Assembly: GCF_010993745.1 (NCBI RefSeq)
Contig: NZ_WOTN01000002.1
Coordinates: forward strand, 1-64,000
From: Fodinicola acaciae
Lineage (GTDB): Bacteria > Actinomycetota > Actinomycetes > Mycobacteriales > HKI-0501
Reading direction: 5' to 3'
Length of the DNA stretch: 64,000 nt
This document shows positions 23,394 to 32,306 of the stretch, piece by piece. Position 1 is the first letter of the stretch, and each line of letters starts with the position of its first letter. The position numbers were made by a program, and so were the translations under genes. The notes beneath the pieces are model-generated. The model was not told the DNA's origin. It did not search any database and worked only from the letters and a program-made list of their open reading frames with translations.

Positions 23394-26216
23394 GTGCCAG
23401 CCGACAGGACGAGCCCGCCGCGCAAGACCGCTGCCCGCGGTCGTGGCAGGACCGGCGGGACCCGCCTGGTCATCGTCGAGTCGCCGGCGAAGGCCAAGAC
23501 GATCGCCGGCTATCTGGGCTCCGACTACATCGTCGAAGCCAGCATCGGTCACATCCGTGACCTGCCGCGCAACGCCGCCGACGTACCGGCGAAGTACAAG
23601 GGTGAGGCGTGGGCCCGGCTCGGCGTGGACGTGGACAACGGCTTCGAGCCGCTGTACGTGGTCAGCCCCGACCGCAAGCAACAGGTGGCCAAGCTGCGCG
23701 ACGCGCTGAAGAGCGCCTCCGAGGTCTATCTGGCAACGGATGAGGACCGCGAGGGTGAGGCGATCGCCTGGCATCTCGCGGAGACCCTGAAGCCGAACGT
23801 GCCGGTGCGCCGGATGGTGTTCCACGAGATCACCCGGTCGGCCATCGAGCAGGCCGCGGCCAACCCGCGCGAGCTGGACATCAACCTGGTCGACGCGCAG
23901 GAGACCCGGCGGATCCTGGACCGGCTGTACGGCTATGAGGTCTCGCCGGTGCTGTGGAAGAAGGTCATGCCGAAGCTCTCGGCCGGCCGCGTGCAGTCCG
24001 TCGCGACCCGGATCGTGGTCGAGCGCGAGAAGGCCCGGATGGCCTTCAAGGCCGCGTCGTACGCCGACGTCGAGGGCACCTTCACCGTCACCGAGCCCGC
24101 CAAAGCCGACGATCCAAGATCCTTCAACGCGACCCTGATCGCCCTGGACGGTGACCGGATCGCGACCGGGAAGGACTTCGACCCGGCCACCGGGAAGGTC
24201 GCCTCCGGCGTCATCCACCTCGACGAGTCCGGCGCCGCCGGGCTCGCGGCACGTCTGGACGGCGTGCCGTTCGCGGTCAGCCGGGTCGAGGAGAAGCCGT
24301 ACCGCCGCCGGCCGTACGCGCCGTTCATGACCTCCACGCTGCAGCAGGAGGCCGGCCGCAAGCTGCGCTGGTCGGCCGCGCAGGTGATGCGGGTCGCGCA
24401 GCGGCTCTACGAGAACGGCTACATCACCTACATGCGTACCGACTCGACCAACCTGTCGGAGACCGCGATCAACGCGGCCCGCCAGCAGGTGCGCGAGCTC
24501 TACGGCGACCGGTACGTACCGGCCGAGCCGCGCCGCTATGCGAAGAAGGTCAAGAACGCGCAGGAGGCGCACGAGGCGATCCGGCCGTCCGGCGACGCCT
24601 TCCAGACGCCCGGCGCGCTGGCCGGCCGGCTGGAGCGCGACGAGTTCCTGCTTTACGAGCTGATCTGGAAGCGGACGATCGCCAGCCAGATGACCGACGC
24701 GGTCGGCCGCAGCGTGTCCGTACGGCTGTCCGGCACGTCCACCTCCGGCGAGGTCGCCGACTTCTCCGCCTCCGGCAAGACGATCACCGACCCCGGCTTT
24801 CTCCGCGCGTACGTCGAGTCGCTGGACGAAGGCGCCGGCGACGAGTCCGACGACGCCGAGCGGCGGCTGCCGACGCTGGCCAAGGGTGACCGGCTGGACG
24901 CCAGCAACCTGGCCGCGCGCGGTCACACCACGCAACCGCCGGCCCGCTACACCGAGGCCAGCCTGGTGAAGGCGATGGAGGAGCTGGGCATCGGCCGGCC
25001 GTCCACGTACGCGTCGATCATGCAGACGATCCAGGACCGCGGCTATGTGTGGAAGAAGGGGTCGGCGCTGATCCCGTCCTTCGTCGCGTTCGCGGTGAAC
25101 CAGCTGCTGGAGCAGCACTTCGCGCGGTTGGTCGACTATGGCTTCACCGCCTCGGTCGAGGAGGACCTGGACCGGATCGCCGCCGGTGACCGGCAGCGTG
25201 TCGACTGGCTGACCAGGTTTTACTTCGGTGCGGCCGACGGTGTCGAAGGCGGCATCGCGCGCGCCGGTGGCCTGCGCAAGATGGTCGCGGAGAACCTCGG
25301 CGACATCGACGCGCGCGGCGTCAACTCGATCCCGCTGTTCAAGGACGACCAGGACCGCGACGTGGTCGTACGGGTCGGTCGTTACGGACCGTACATCCAG
25401 GCCGGCGGTGACGACGGCGACCGCGTGTCGCTGCCGGAGGACATCATCCCGGACGAGCTGACCCCGGAGCGGGTCGCCGAGCTGCTGTCCGCGCCGAGTG
25501 ACGGCCGGACGTTGGGGACCGATCCGGACACCGGTCACGAGCTGATCGTGAAGGCCGGCCGCTATGGACCGTACGTGACCGAGGTGCTGCCGGAAGGCGA
25601 CGAGTCCAAGCCGCGCACCGGCAGCCTGTTCGCCACCATGTCGCCGGACTCGGTGACCCTCGATGACGCGCTGAAGCTGCTGTCGCTGCCGCGGATGCTC
25701 GGCTTCACCGAAGGCGGCGAGGAGGTCACCGCGCAGAACGGCCGCTATGGCCCGTACATCAAGGCCGGCAAGGAGTCGCGTTCGCTCGGCTCGGAGCCGG
25801 AGCTGTTCACCATCGACCTTCCTGGCGCCTTGGCGCTGCTGGCGCAGCCGAAGACCCGCGGCCGCGCGGCCGCGAAGCCGCCGCTGCGTGAGCTCGGCGA
25901 GGACCCGGTCAGCGGCAAGCCGATGGTGATCAAGGAGGGCCGCTTTGGCCCGTACGTGACCGACGGCGAGACCAACGCGAGCCTGCGCAAGGGTGACGAC
26001 ATCGCCACCATCTCCGACGAACGTGCCGCCGAACTACTCGCCGACCGCCGCGCCCGCGGCCCGGTGAAGAAGACCGCCCGCAAGACCGCCGCCAAGAAGG
26101 CCCCGGCCAAGACCGCGGCGGCCAAGAGCACGGCGAAGAAAACCGTCACCAAGGCCGCGAAGAAAGCCCCAGCCAAGAAGACCGCCGCCAAGAAGGCGAC
26201 TCGGCCCAAGAACTAA
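23394..26216 (+). CDS. topA: DNA topoisomerase I
   Basis: 940 residues. Type IA topoisomerase that relaxes negative supercoils. Toprim motif LVIVESPAKAKTIAGYLG, DEDREGEAIAWHL, and active-site tyrosine Y346 in YITYMRTDSTN. The C-terminus has four topo-C repeats (RYGPYIQAG, RYGPYVTEV, RYGPYIKAG, RFGPYVTDG) in place of zinc fingers, then a 50-residue Lys/Ala-rich tail typical of actinobacterial TopA. Start: GTG 23394, four bases after AAGGAG (23384-23389); the frame extends upstream but that segment contains no comparable site. 365 bp upstream are gene-free and hold the terminator of the previous gene and the topA promoter. Confidence 0.97.
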   Translation: MPADRTSPPRKTAARGRGRTGGTRLVIVESPAKAKTIAGYLGSDYIVEASIGHIRDLPRNAADVPAKYKGEAWARLGVDVDNGFEPLYVVSPDRKQQVAKLRDALKSASEVYLATDEDREGEAIAWHLAETLKPNVPVRRMVFHEITRSAIEQAAANPRELDINLVDAQETRRILDRLYGYEVSPVLWKKVMPKLSAGRVQSVATRIVVEREKARMAFKAASYADVEGTFTVTEPAKADDPRSFNATLIALDGDRIATGKDFDPATGKVASGVIHLDESGAAGLAARLDGVPFAVSRVEEKPYRRRPYAPFMTSTLQQEAGRKLRWSAAQVMRVAQRLYENGYITYMRTDSTNLSETAINAARQQVRELYGDRYVPAEPRRYAKKVKNAQEAHEAIRPSGDAFQTPGALAGRLERDEFLLYELIWKRTIASQMTDAVGRSVSVRLSGTSTSGEVADFSASGKTITDPGFLRAYVESLDEGAGDESDDAERRLPTLAKGDRLDASNLAARGHTTQPPARYTEASLVKAMEELGIGRPSTYASIMQTIQDRGYVWKKGSALIPSFVAFAVNQLLEQHFARLVDYGFTASVEEDLDRIAAGDRQRVDWLTRFYFGAADGVEGGIARAGGLRKMVAENLGDIDARGVNSIPLFKDDQDRDVVVRVGRYGPYIQAGGDDGDRVSLPEDIIPDELTPERVAELLSAPSDGRTLGTDPDTGHELIVKAGRYGPYVTEVLPEGDESKPRTGSLFATMSPDSVTLDDALKLLSLPRMLGFTEGGEEVTAQNGRYGPYIKAGKESRSLGSEPELFTIDLPGALALLAQPKTRGRAAAKPPLRELGEDPVSGKPMVIKEGRFGPYVTDGETNASLRKGDDIATISDERAAELLADRRARGPVKKTARKTAAKKAPAKTAAAKSTAKKTVTKAAKKAPAKKTAAKKATRPKN

Positions 26217-26242
26217 GCATCCCTTCCCACCCAGCCACCCAC

Positions 26243-26343
26243 CCCCAAACTGTCACACCCCCCTGCCAATCTGGGCCCCCACCCAGATCGGGTGGGGGGT
26301 GGGTTCGCGTTGGAAACTTACCTAAGTTAAAAGTTGATCTTGG
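26243..26343. repeat. Dispersed intergenic repeat, copy D
   Basis: Reads AAACTGTCACACCC, CTGCCAATCTGGGC, CCCCCACCCAGATCGGGTGG, GGGTGGGTT and ends with AAGTTGATCTTGG (26331-26343). Inverted relative to copy E. It is just downstream of topA and could terminate it. Confidence 0.75.
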
Positions 26344-26408
26344 CCTACGCCTCAATAGGCTCGCTGGTTACTTTGATCACTTCAGTCACAACTGTCACAT
26401 GACGCCAT

Positions 26409-26461
26409 GCACGTAAGGCTCCCTTGCTTGCACTGGATGCACGCAAGGGGGCCTTGCGTGC
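26409..26461. repeat. Two-copy long hairpin (copy 1), CTGGA loop
   Basis: 24-bp arms (26409-26432 and 26438-26461) with three mismatches around the loop CTGGA. A related sequence at 30667-30711 has the same loop and similar arms (core CAAGG...CCTTGCGTGC). About 30 bases later both copies have GCATTTAGCG. No T-run follows. It lies between the inverted repeats D and E. Confidence 0.7.
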
Positions 26462-26526
26462 GTTCGCTAGATCGACAAAAGCCGCATTTAGCGCTCCAAT
26501 GCGCTGCAGCGCGAAGACTATGCGGC

Positions 26527-26643
26527 GACCAAGATCAACTTCGAACTTGGCTAACGAAACCTCTCAACCCACCCCCCACCCGATTTGGGTGGGGGTCAAC
26601 ATAAGCGCAGGGGTACGACAGTTTTGGGGTGTAGCGGGTAAAT
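26527..26643. repeat. Dispersed intergenic repeat, copy E
   Basis: Starts GACCAAGATCAACTT, then ACCCACCCCCCACCCGATT, GGGTGGGGGT, GGTACGACAGTTTT and GTAGCGGGTAAATCG. Inverted relative to D; together they flank the hairpin at 26409. The 520-bp gene-free region between topA and the next gene consists almost wholly of these repeats. Confidence 0.75.
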
Positions 26644-26736
26644 CGAAGCGTGCAAAGGGAATATTTCATCCCATAACCATCGATTCATGGTACGCATACG
26701 GGCGCCAGGGGTAGGTGATGCGCCGATAATCGGTGA

Positions 26737-29022
26737 GTGGCCGCCGGAGCGTCGGAGGTGGCCGCTACGCTCGGAGCGGCGGATGCCGACCGGAACCGCC
26801 GCATTCCGTGTAGGTCCCCGACGATCAGGGAGGCCGCCATCAGCAGCCCCGAGACCAACCAGGGCCACTCGACCAGGCAGGACGCCGCCGCACTGGTCGC
26901 GGCGTTAAGGATCCGGCCGGCGCGCCGGCTGTGGCTCGCCATCGGGCTGTCCAGCCTCGGTGACTGGCTGGGCCTGCTCGCCATCAGCCTGTTCGTCTTC
27001 GGCCACCTGACCGGCACGCTCGCACAGGGCGCCGGGTTCGCCGGAGTGCTGGTGATGAAGCTGCTGCCGGCGCTGGTCCTGCTGCCGGTGGCCGGCGCGC
27101 TCGCCGGCAAGCTCGACCGGCGGATCACGCTGGCGGCCTGCGATCTGGCCAGGTTCGTGCTGTTGGTCAGCATCCCGCTGGTCGGCCTGGCCGGTCCCGG
27201 ACCGGCCGTCGGCTGGGCCGTGGTGGCCACCTTCCTGATCGAGACGCTGCGGCTGATCCGGGCCGCCGCACAGGAGGCCGCGCTGGCCGACCTGGCGCCG
27301 GGCGAGGCGTCCGGTCAGCTCGTCCAGGTCATCGGGTACGGCGTCGCGCCGGTGCTGGCCGGCCTGCTGCTCGGGGCAGTCGAGCGGGGCGTACGCGGCC
27401 TGGTCCACGAGCGCACCGCCGGCCTGCTCGTCCAGCCGGTCGACATCGCGCTCTACCTGACCGCCGCGCTCTTCCTGTCGGTCGCGATCGTCAGCTACCT
27501 GTCGCCGGAGACCGCCGGCCGCGGCGCGACGCCAAACCGCCGCGGCTGGGCCGGCTCGCTGGTGGACGGCTGGCAGTTCCTGCACCACAACGCGTCGCTG
27601 CGCGGACTCGTGCTCGGCGTGTGTGGCGCGCTGGCCGCCGGCGCCGTGGTGCTCGGCGTCAGCGTCTTGTACGTCGCCAGCCTGAGCGCCGGCAACGCCG
27701 CATACGCGCTGGAGTTCGCCGCGCTGTTCCTCGGCCTGGGGCTCGGCGTCGGCACCGGCGCGCGGCTGATCGGCAAGCTGTCCCGGCGGCGCTGGTTCGG
27801 CATGAGCCTGGTGTTCGCCGCCGCCATGGTCGCGCTGCTCGGCCTGGCGCCACATCTGTCGATCGCGGTCATCCTGACCGTCGCGGCCGGCTACGGCTCC
27901 GGCATGGCGCTGCTGTCCGGCCTCACGCTGCTGGCCAGCGAGACCCGCGACTGGGTACGCGCTCGCGTGTTCGCCTTCACCCAGGCCGCCGGCCGACTGG
28001 TCCTGCTGGTGGTCGTGCTGCTCAGCGCGCTGCTGGCCGGCCTCGGCGGCACGCACGTGCTCAACGTCGGCGTCCTCCAGCCGACCATCAGCGGCGCCCG
28101 TGTGCTGCTGCTGGTCGCCGGCATCGCCGGTGTGATCGCCGGCGTGATCGCGTTCCGCCGGATGGACGACCGCCGCGGCGTACCGGTCTTCGCCGACCTG
28201 CTCAGCTCGATGGGGGGCCGACCGCTCGGCGTACCCGACGCGCCGATCACCAGCGGCCTGTTCGTCTCCTTCGAAGGCGGCGAGGGTGCCGGCAAGTCCA
28301 CCCAGGCGGTCAAGCTGGCCGCCTGGCTGCGGATGTCCGGCCGGCAGTGCGTGGTGACCCGCGAGCCAGGCGCCACTCCGGCCGGTGCGCGGATGCGCGG
28401 CATCCTGCTCGACCCGCGCGGCGACAAGCTGTCCAGCCGCGCCGAGGCGCTGCTGTACGCCGCCGACCGCGCCGAGCACGTGTCGACGGTGATCCGGCCG
28501 GCGCTGGCGCAGGGTGCGGTCGTCATCACCGACCGATACGTCGACTCCTCGCTGGCCTATCAGGGCACCGGCCGGGAGCTGCCGGTCGAGGAGATCCGGT
28601 GGCTGTCCGGCTGGGCCACCGGCGAGCTGCGGCCGCATCTGACCGTGCTGCTCGACGTCGATCCGCGGCTCGGTCTGGAGCGCGCTCGCGCGCGCGGGGC
28701 CATCGACCGGCTGGAAGGCGAAGAGCTGGTCTTCCACGACCGCGTACGGGACAGCTTCCGCGCGCTCGCCGCCGCCGACCCCGAGCGCTACCTGATCGTC
28801 GACGCCAGCGCGAGCGAGGAGGACATCGCCGCGCAGATTCGCGTACGGGTCGCGCAGCTGATGCCGGACGCGCCGGACCCGATGGTCGCGCAGCCGTGGG
28901 ACGTGGAGGCGACCCGCACACTGGACCCCGACCTCGACTCGATGCTCGCGGTCGCCGAGACGCAGGACCTGCGCAGTCTGCAGACCGGCGTGGATGACGC
29001 CACCCAGCGGCTGGACCGATGA
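26737..29022 (+). CDS. tmk: MFS-like membrane domain fused to thymidylate kinase
   Basis: 761 residues. Residues about 50-475 form a major-facilitator-like membrane domain with about 12 hydrophobic spans. Residues about 506-720 are dTMP kinase: P-loop GGEGAGKST near 515-523, TREPGATPAG, ITDRYVDSSLAYQGTGRE with the DRY motif, and a lid-region RARARGAIDRLEGE. It phosphorylates dTMP to dTDP, an essential step in DNA synthesis. The fusion is known in actinobacteria next to topA and holB; the membrane part's substrate is unknown. Start: GTG 26737 is six bases after GATAAT, a leaderless layout. The stop overlaps the holB start (ATGA). Confidence 0.92.
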   Translation: MAAGASEVAATLGAADADRNRRIPCRSPTIREAAISSPETNQGHSTRQDAAALVAALRIRPARRLWLAIGLSSLGDWLGLLAISLFVFGHLTGTLAQGAGFAGVLVMKLLPALVLLPVAGALAGKLDRRITLAACDLARFVLLVSIPLVGLAGPGPAVGWAVVATFLIETLRLIRAAAQEAALADLAPGEASGQLVQVIGYGVAPVLAGLLLGAVERGVRGLVHERTAGLLVQPVDIALYLTAALFLSVAIVSYLSPETAGRGATPNRRGWAGSLVDGWQFLHHNASLRGLVLGVCGALAAGAVVLGVSVLYVASLSAGNAAYALEFAALFLGLGLGVGTGARLIGKLSRRRWFGMSLVFAAAMVALLGLAPHLSIAVILTVAAGYGSGMALLSGLTLLASETRDWVRARVFAFTQAAGRLVLLVVVLLSALLAGLGGTHVLNVGVLQPTISGARVLLLVAGIAGVIAGVIAFRRMDDRRGVPVFADLLSSMGGRPLGVPDAPITSGLFVSFEGGEGAGKSTQAVKLAAWLRMSGRQCVVTREPGATPAGARMRGILLDPRGDKLSSRAEALLYAADRAEHVSTVIRPALAQGAVVITDRYVDSSLAYQGTGRELPVEEIRWLSGWATGELRPHLTVLLDVDPRLGLERARARGAIDRLEGEELVFHDRVRDSFRALAAADPERYLIVDASASEEDIAAQIRVRVAQLMPDAPDPMVAQPWDVEATRTLDPDLDSMLAVAETQDLRSLQTGVDDATQRLDR

Positions 29023-30221
29023 CCACGGCAGTCCAGGAAGACGTCTTCAGCTCGCTCGTCGGTCAGCCGGATGCCAGCGCCACGCTGCGCCGCGCGACCG
29101 TGGCCGCCGCCAGGCTGGTCTCCGGCGAGCCGGTGCCGCCTGGCGAGATGACGCACGCCTGGCTGTTCACTGGCCCGCCGGGGTCGGGCCGGTCGGTGGC
29201 CGCGAAGGCCTTCGCGGCGGCGTTGCAGTGCGAGCGCGGCTTCGGCTGCGGCGAGTGTGGCGGCTGCCGGACGACCCTGCACGGCACACACGCCGACGTG
29301 CGTACGGTCGAGCCGGAAGGCCTGTCGATCGGCGTGACCGAGGTGCGCAGCCTGGTCGTACAGGCCGCCGGAGCCCCCAACGGGGGCCGCTGGCAGGTCG
29401 TCCTGATCGCCGACGCCGACCGGCTCACCGAGTCGGCCTCCAACGCGCTGCTGAAGGCCGTCGAGGAGCCGCCGGACCGCACGGTCTTCCTGCTCTGCGC
29501 ACCGTCCGCGCATCCGGACGACGTGGCGATCACCATCCGCTCCCGGTGCCGGCTGGTGCCGCTGCGTACGCCGTCGGCCGAGTCGGTCGCCGAGGTCCTG
29601 CTGCGCTCCGGCGTCGACTCCGCCACCGCCGCCTGGGCCGCCGCCGCATCGCAAGGCCACGTCGGCCGCGCGCGCTGGCTTGCGCGCGACAGCAACGCGC
29701 GCGACCGCCGCAAAGAGGTGCTGGACGTGCCGCGGTCGCTGACCAACCTCGGGGCCTGCTTCACCGCCGCCGAGAAGTTCATCGCCGCCGCCGAGGCCGA
29801 GGCCGACGCGTCGCTGGAAGGCGTCGCCGACAAGGAGACCGCCGATCTCAAGCAGGCGCTCGGCGCAGGTGGTACGGGCAAGGGCGCGGCGACCGCGGCT
29901 CGTGGCAGCGCCGGCGCGCTGAAGGAGCTGGAGCGCCGGCAGAAGTCGCGCGCCACCAGGTCACGCCGCGACACCTTGGACCGTGCGCTGGTCGATCTGG
30001 CCGCCTTCTATCGGGACGTGCTGATCAGCCGGCTCGGCGCCGAGGTGCCGCGCGTACACCCCGACATCGCCGACCTGACCACGCGGGCGGCAGCCGCCTG
30101 GACACCGGAGTCGGTGCTGCGCCGGCTCAACGCCGTGCTGGCCTGCCGCGAGGCGATCGAGCTCAACGTCAAGCCCCGCATCGCCGTCGAGGACATGATG
30201 ATCGCCCTCTGGCAGGGCTGA
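29019..30221 (+). CDS. holB: DNA polymerase III subunit delta'
   Basis: 400 residues, start overlapping the tmk stop. Clamp-loader AAA+ subunit: GPPGSGRSVAAKAFA in the Walker A position, four cysteines (CERGFGCGECGGC) for the zinc module, the segment LLKAVEEPPDRTVFLL near the sensor-1 region, and SRCRLVPLRTP with the SRC motif. It works with the delta and tau/gamma subunits to load the sliding clamp. About 60 residues of alanine- and lysine-rich linker (residues about 255-310) precede the C-terminal domain, as in other actinobacteria. Confidence 0.92.
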   Translation: MTTAVQEDVFSSLVGQPDASATLRRATVAAARLVSGEPVPPGEMTHAWLFTGPPGSGRSVAAKAFAAALQCERGFGCGECGGCRTTLHGTHADVRTVEPEGLSIGVTEVRSLVVQAAGAPNGGRWQVVLIADADRLTESASNALLKAVEEPPDRTVFLLCAPSAHPDDVAITIRSRCRLVPLRTPSAESVAEVLLRSGVDSATAAWAAAASQGHVGRARWLARDSNARDRRKEVLDVPRSLTNLGACFTAAEKFIAAAEAEADASLEGVADKETADLKQALGAGGTGKGAATAARGSAGALKELERRQKSRATRSRRDTLDRALVDLAAFYRDVLISRLGAEVPRVHPDIADLTTRAAAAWTPESVLRRLNAVLACREAIELNVKPRIAVEDMMIALWQG

Positions 30222-30666
30222 CCTTCTGGTCACCTGGCCACCATGCGTGCGTCCAGCTTGAGTTTCCATCCGGTGGTTGGAGGCCAGGTGCGCTGTTGAG
30301 GCGGCGTGGGTCGCTAGATCGATTGCTTGATGTGAACTGGTTAGGTTGTCGGTGGTTTCTGGTTGGTGCGGTTTGGTGGGTGGTTGAGTTTTTCTGTTTG
30401 GTGCGTTGGGTGGGTGGTGGCGCCTTCGCGGCGGGCGACCTCAAGGGGAGGGCGCGGGGTTTGGTTGGTGGTGGGGTTGGGGTGCCGCGGTGCGGTTGGG
30501 TTTGTGGGTGGACATCGGTGTGGCTAGGGAGCCCTTCGTGTGGCGGGTGCGGCTTGCGGTGGCGAAATGTCAGGTTTGATGTCTTGTTAGGCAAGTATTG
30601 CAGCCGTGGAGCGCCTCAACTGAGTCGTCGGCCACAGTCGTCACCTTGGTAACAGTGTCGATGCGA
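30222..30666. other. Gene-free, strongly G/T-skewed block
   Basis: The plus strand from about 30310 to 30500 is dominated by G and T, with clusters such as GGGTGGGTGGTGG and GGTTGGTGGTGGGG that could form G-quadruplexes. The minus-strand open frame through it is proline/threonine-rich low complexity and not convincing as a gene. The block lies between holB (+) and the LPxTG gene (-), which converge here. Confidence 0.5.
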
Positions 30667-30711
30667 GCAAGGCGTCCTTGCGTGCGCTGGACGCACGCAA
30701 GGACGCCTTGC
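30667..30711. repeat. Two-copy long hairpin (copy 2), perfect 20-bp arms
   Basis: Left arm 30667-30686 and right arm 30692-30711 pair perfectly around CTGGA. The arms contain CAAGGCGTCCTTGCGTGCG. It is related to the hairpin at 26409-26461. It lies between convergent genes and could terminate both despite lacking a T-run. Confidence 0.75.
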
Positions 30712-30784
30712 CACCATCACCCAAACCGGCAAGGCCGGCATTTAGCGTTACAGCGCAGCGGCGGCGAGATAGGCCCCGACCGAA

Positions 30785-32197
30785 TCAGCGGCGGGCGGCG
30801 ATCACCATGGCGAAGCGGCCGAGCAGCAGCAGGCCGCCGGCGGCGAGCAGGATGACGGTCAGCTGTACGCCGGTGACCGGCAGCGTGCCACCGGAGGACG
30901 GGTTGGAGATCGGCTGCGCCGGCGGCTTGGCGGCGGTGTGGCAGATCACGCCGCCCTTGGGGGCCTCGGCGTGCGCGTACAGGTCGCCGAGCGACAGCGA
31001 CACCAGCGGCGTCACGCCGTCCAGCGACAGCAGGTCGAGGCGCAGCATGCTCAGCCGCGCGCTGGCCACCTTGGTGCTCTCGACCCGGTCGGACAGCTCG
31101 CCGATGGTGATCTTGGCCAGGTAGGCATTGCTGATGTCCGGCAACGGGTTGGTCTGGTCGGACGGTGTGATGTCGCTACGCAGCTTGCCGGCCGGCTGCA
31201 GCAGGCCCGGCAGGCCGACGCCCTTCAGGCCCGGCAGGCCAGCCAGGCCGGCCATACCGATCTCGATGGTCTGGCCGGGCGCCGACACCGTCTGCGACTT
31301 GCCGTCCGGTCCGGTGACGGTCAGGCCCGGCGCCGAGTACGTGACGCTGGAGCTGTCGGCGCCGGACGCGGTCGCGGTCAGCTTGGCCGGCGAGGTCAGC
31401 CGCAGGCTGGTCTGCGCCGGCGTACCAGCGAAGAGCACCAGGTCGGCCAGGCCGAGGGTGGACTGCGAGGTGACGCCGAGGCCCTTCTGGCCGGCCACCT
31501 TCACCAGGCCGCCGCGCGAGTCGGTGTATGCCACGGCCGGCGCGTCGGCGGCGGTGAAGCTCTTGTTGCCGACGGCGTCGGACAGCACCGGGACGCCGTT
31601 GCCCAGCGGCAGCTTGGCACCCGGCAGCAGCTGCGAGAGCGGGTTGCCGACCGGCACGGGCAGCGAGCCGCCGCTCAGCGACAGGACCTTGAGGTTGAGC
31701 AGGTTGGTCTGCGCGGCGCCGATGATCGCCGCCGAGCCGGGACAGCCGGCCCACCTGGCCTGCGCGGCCAGCTTGCCGACCTGGCCGGACAGCAGCGGGT
31801 TGTCCGGGATGGTGACGATGTCGGAGGTGGCCGGCTTGGCGTTGTCCGGCGGCGCCAGCTGGCTGACCGCGTTTTTCGGGATCTGGTCGGCCGGCCCGCC
31901 GACCAGGAAGGCGGACTGCGCGTTGACCTTGTAGACCGCGTCGGAACGGATCGTGGTGGCCGATCGGTCGAAGGCGAACGCGGTCGACGGCAGGCCGTTG
32001 AAGGACGGGCTGCCCGGCACCGCCACGGTCAGCGACCCCATCGCCGCGGTGCTGTCGGACCGGAACAGCTCGCTCGGCAGCGGGTTCTGGCCGCTCGGCG
32101 GGTTGGCCGCGGCCGGAGCCGCCGTCACAGGCACGGTGAGCAATCCCACTGCCGCGGCGGTGACCAGAGCGGCCAGCCGAGAACGTTTGTGCTGCAC
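30785..32197 (-). CDS. Secreted LPxTG-anchored surface protein (choice-of-anchor-P-like)
   Basis: 470 residues. Signal peptide 1-31 (ending AAPAAAN). A long exported region is rich in serine, leucine, glycine and proline. At the C-terminus LPVTG is followed by a hydrophobic span and RR (GGTLPVTGVQLTVILLAAGG...ARR), a complete sortase signal, so it should be attached to the cell wall. The middle resembles choice-of-anchor P proteins of actinobacteria, whose role is unknown. Two cysteines (AGCPGS, VICHTA). No sortase gene is in the window. Confidence 0.82.
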   Translation of the reverse strand: MQHKRSRLAALVTAAAVGLLTVPVTAAPAAANPPSGQNPLPSELFRSDSTAAMGSLTVAVPGSPSFNGLPSTAFAFDRSATTIRSDAVYKVNAQSAFLVGGPADQIPKNAVSQLAPPDNAKPATSDIVTIPDNPLLSGQVGKLAAQARWAGCPGSAAIIGAAQTNLLNLKVLSLSGGSLPVPVGNPLSQLLPGAKLPLGNGVPVLSDAVGNKSFTAADAPAVAYTDSRGGLVKVAGQKGLGVTSQSTLGLADLVLFAGTPAQTSLRLTSPAKLTATASGADSSSVTYSAPGLTVTGPDGKSQTVSAPGQTIEIGMAGLAGLPGLKGVGLPGLLQPAGKLRSDITPSDQTNPLPDISNAYLAKITIGELSDRVESTKVASARLSMLRLDLLSLDGVTPLVSLSLGDLYAHAEAPKGGVICHTAAKPPAQPISNPSSGGTLPVTGVQLTVILLAAGGLLLLGRFAMVIAARR

Positions 32198-32306
32198 AAG
32201 TGCCTCCTGCGGCGTTGCAAGCCCCCCTGGGCCACCGAGCCGACCAGCGATCCGTATCTACCCAACGACGAATCGTCATCTTAGTGACGGGGGTTACGCT
32301 TCAGTA

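Noticed and set aside
23283-25538. Minus-strand open frame of 751 codons opposite topA
   Set aside because: Antisense shadow of topA with no recognisable domain or translation signal.
26905-28737. Minus-strand open frame opposite the MFS-Tmk gene
   Set aside because: Gln- and His-rich antisense frame; no start signal and no similarity pattern.
30169-30594. Minus-strand Pro/Thr/His-rich open frame in the gene-free block
   Set aside because: It is a by-product of the G/T-skewed sequence, overlaps the end of holB, and has no ribosome-binding site or family resemblance.
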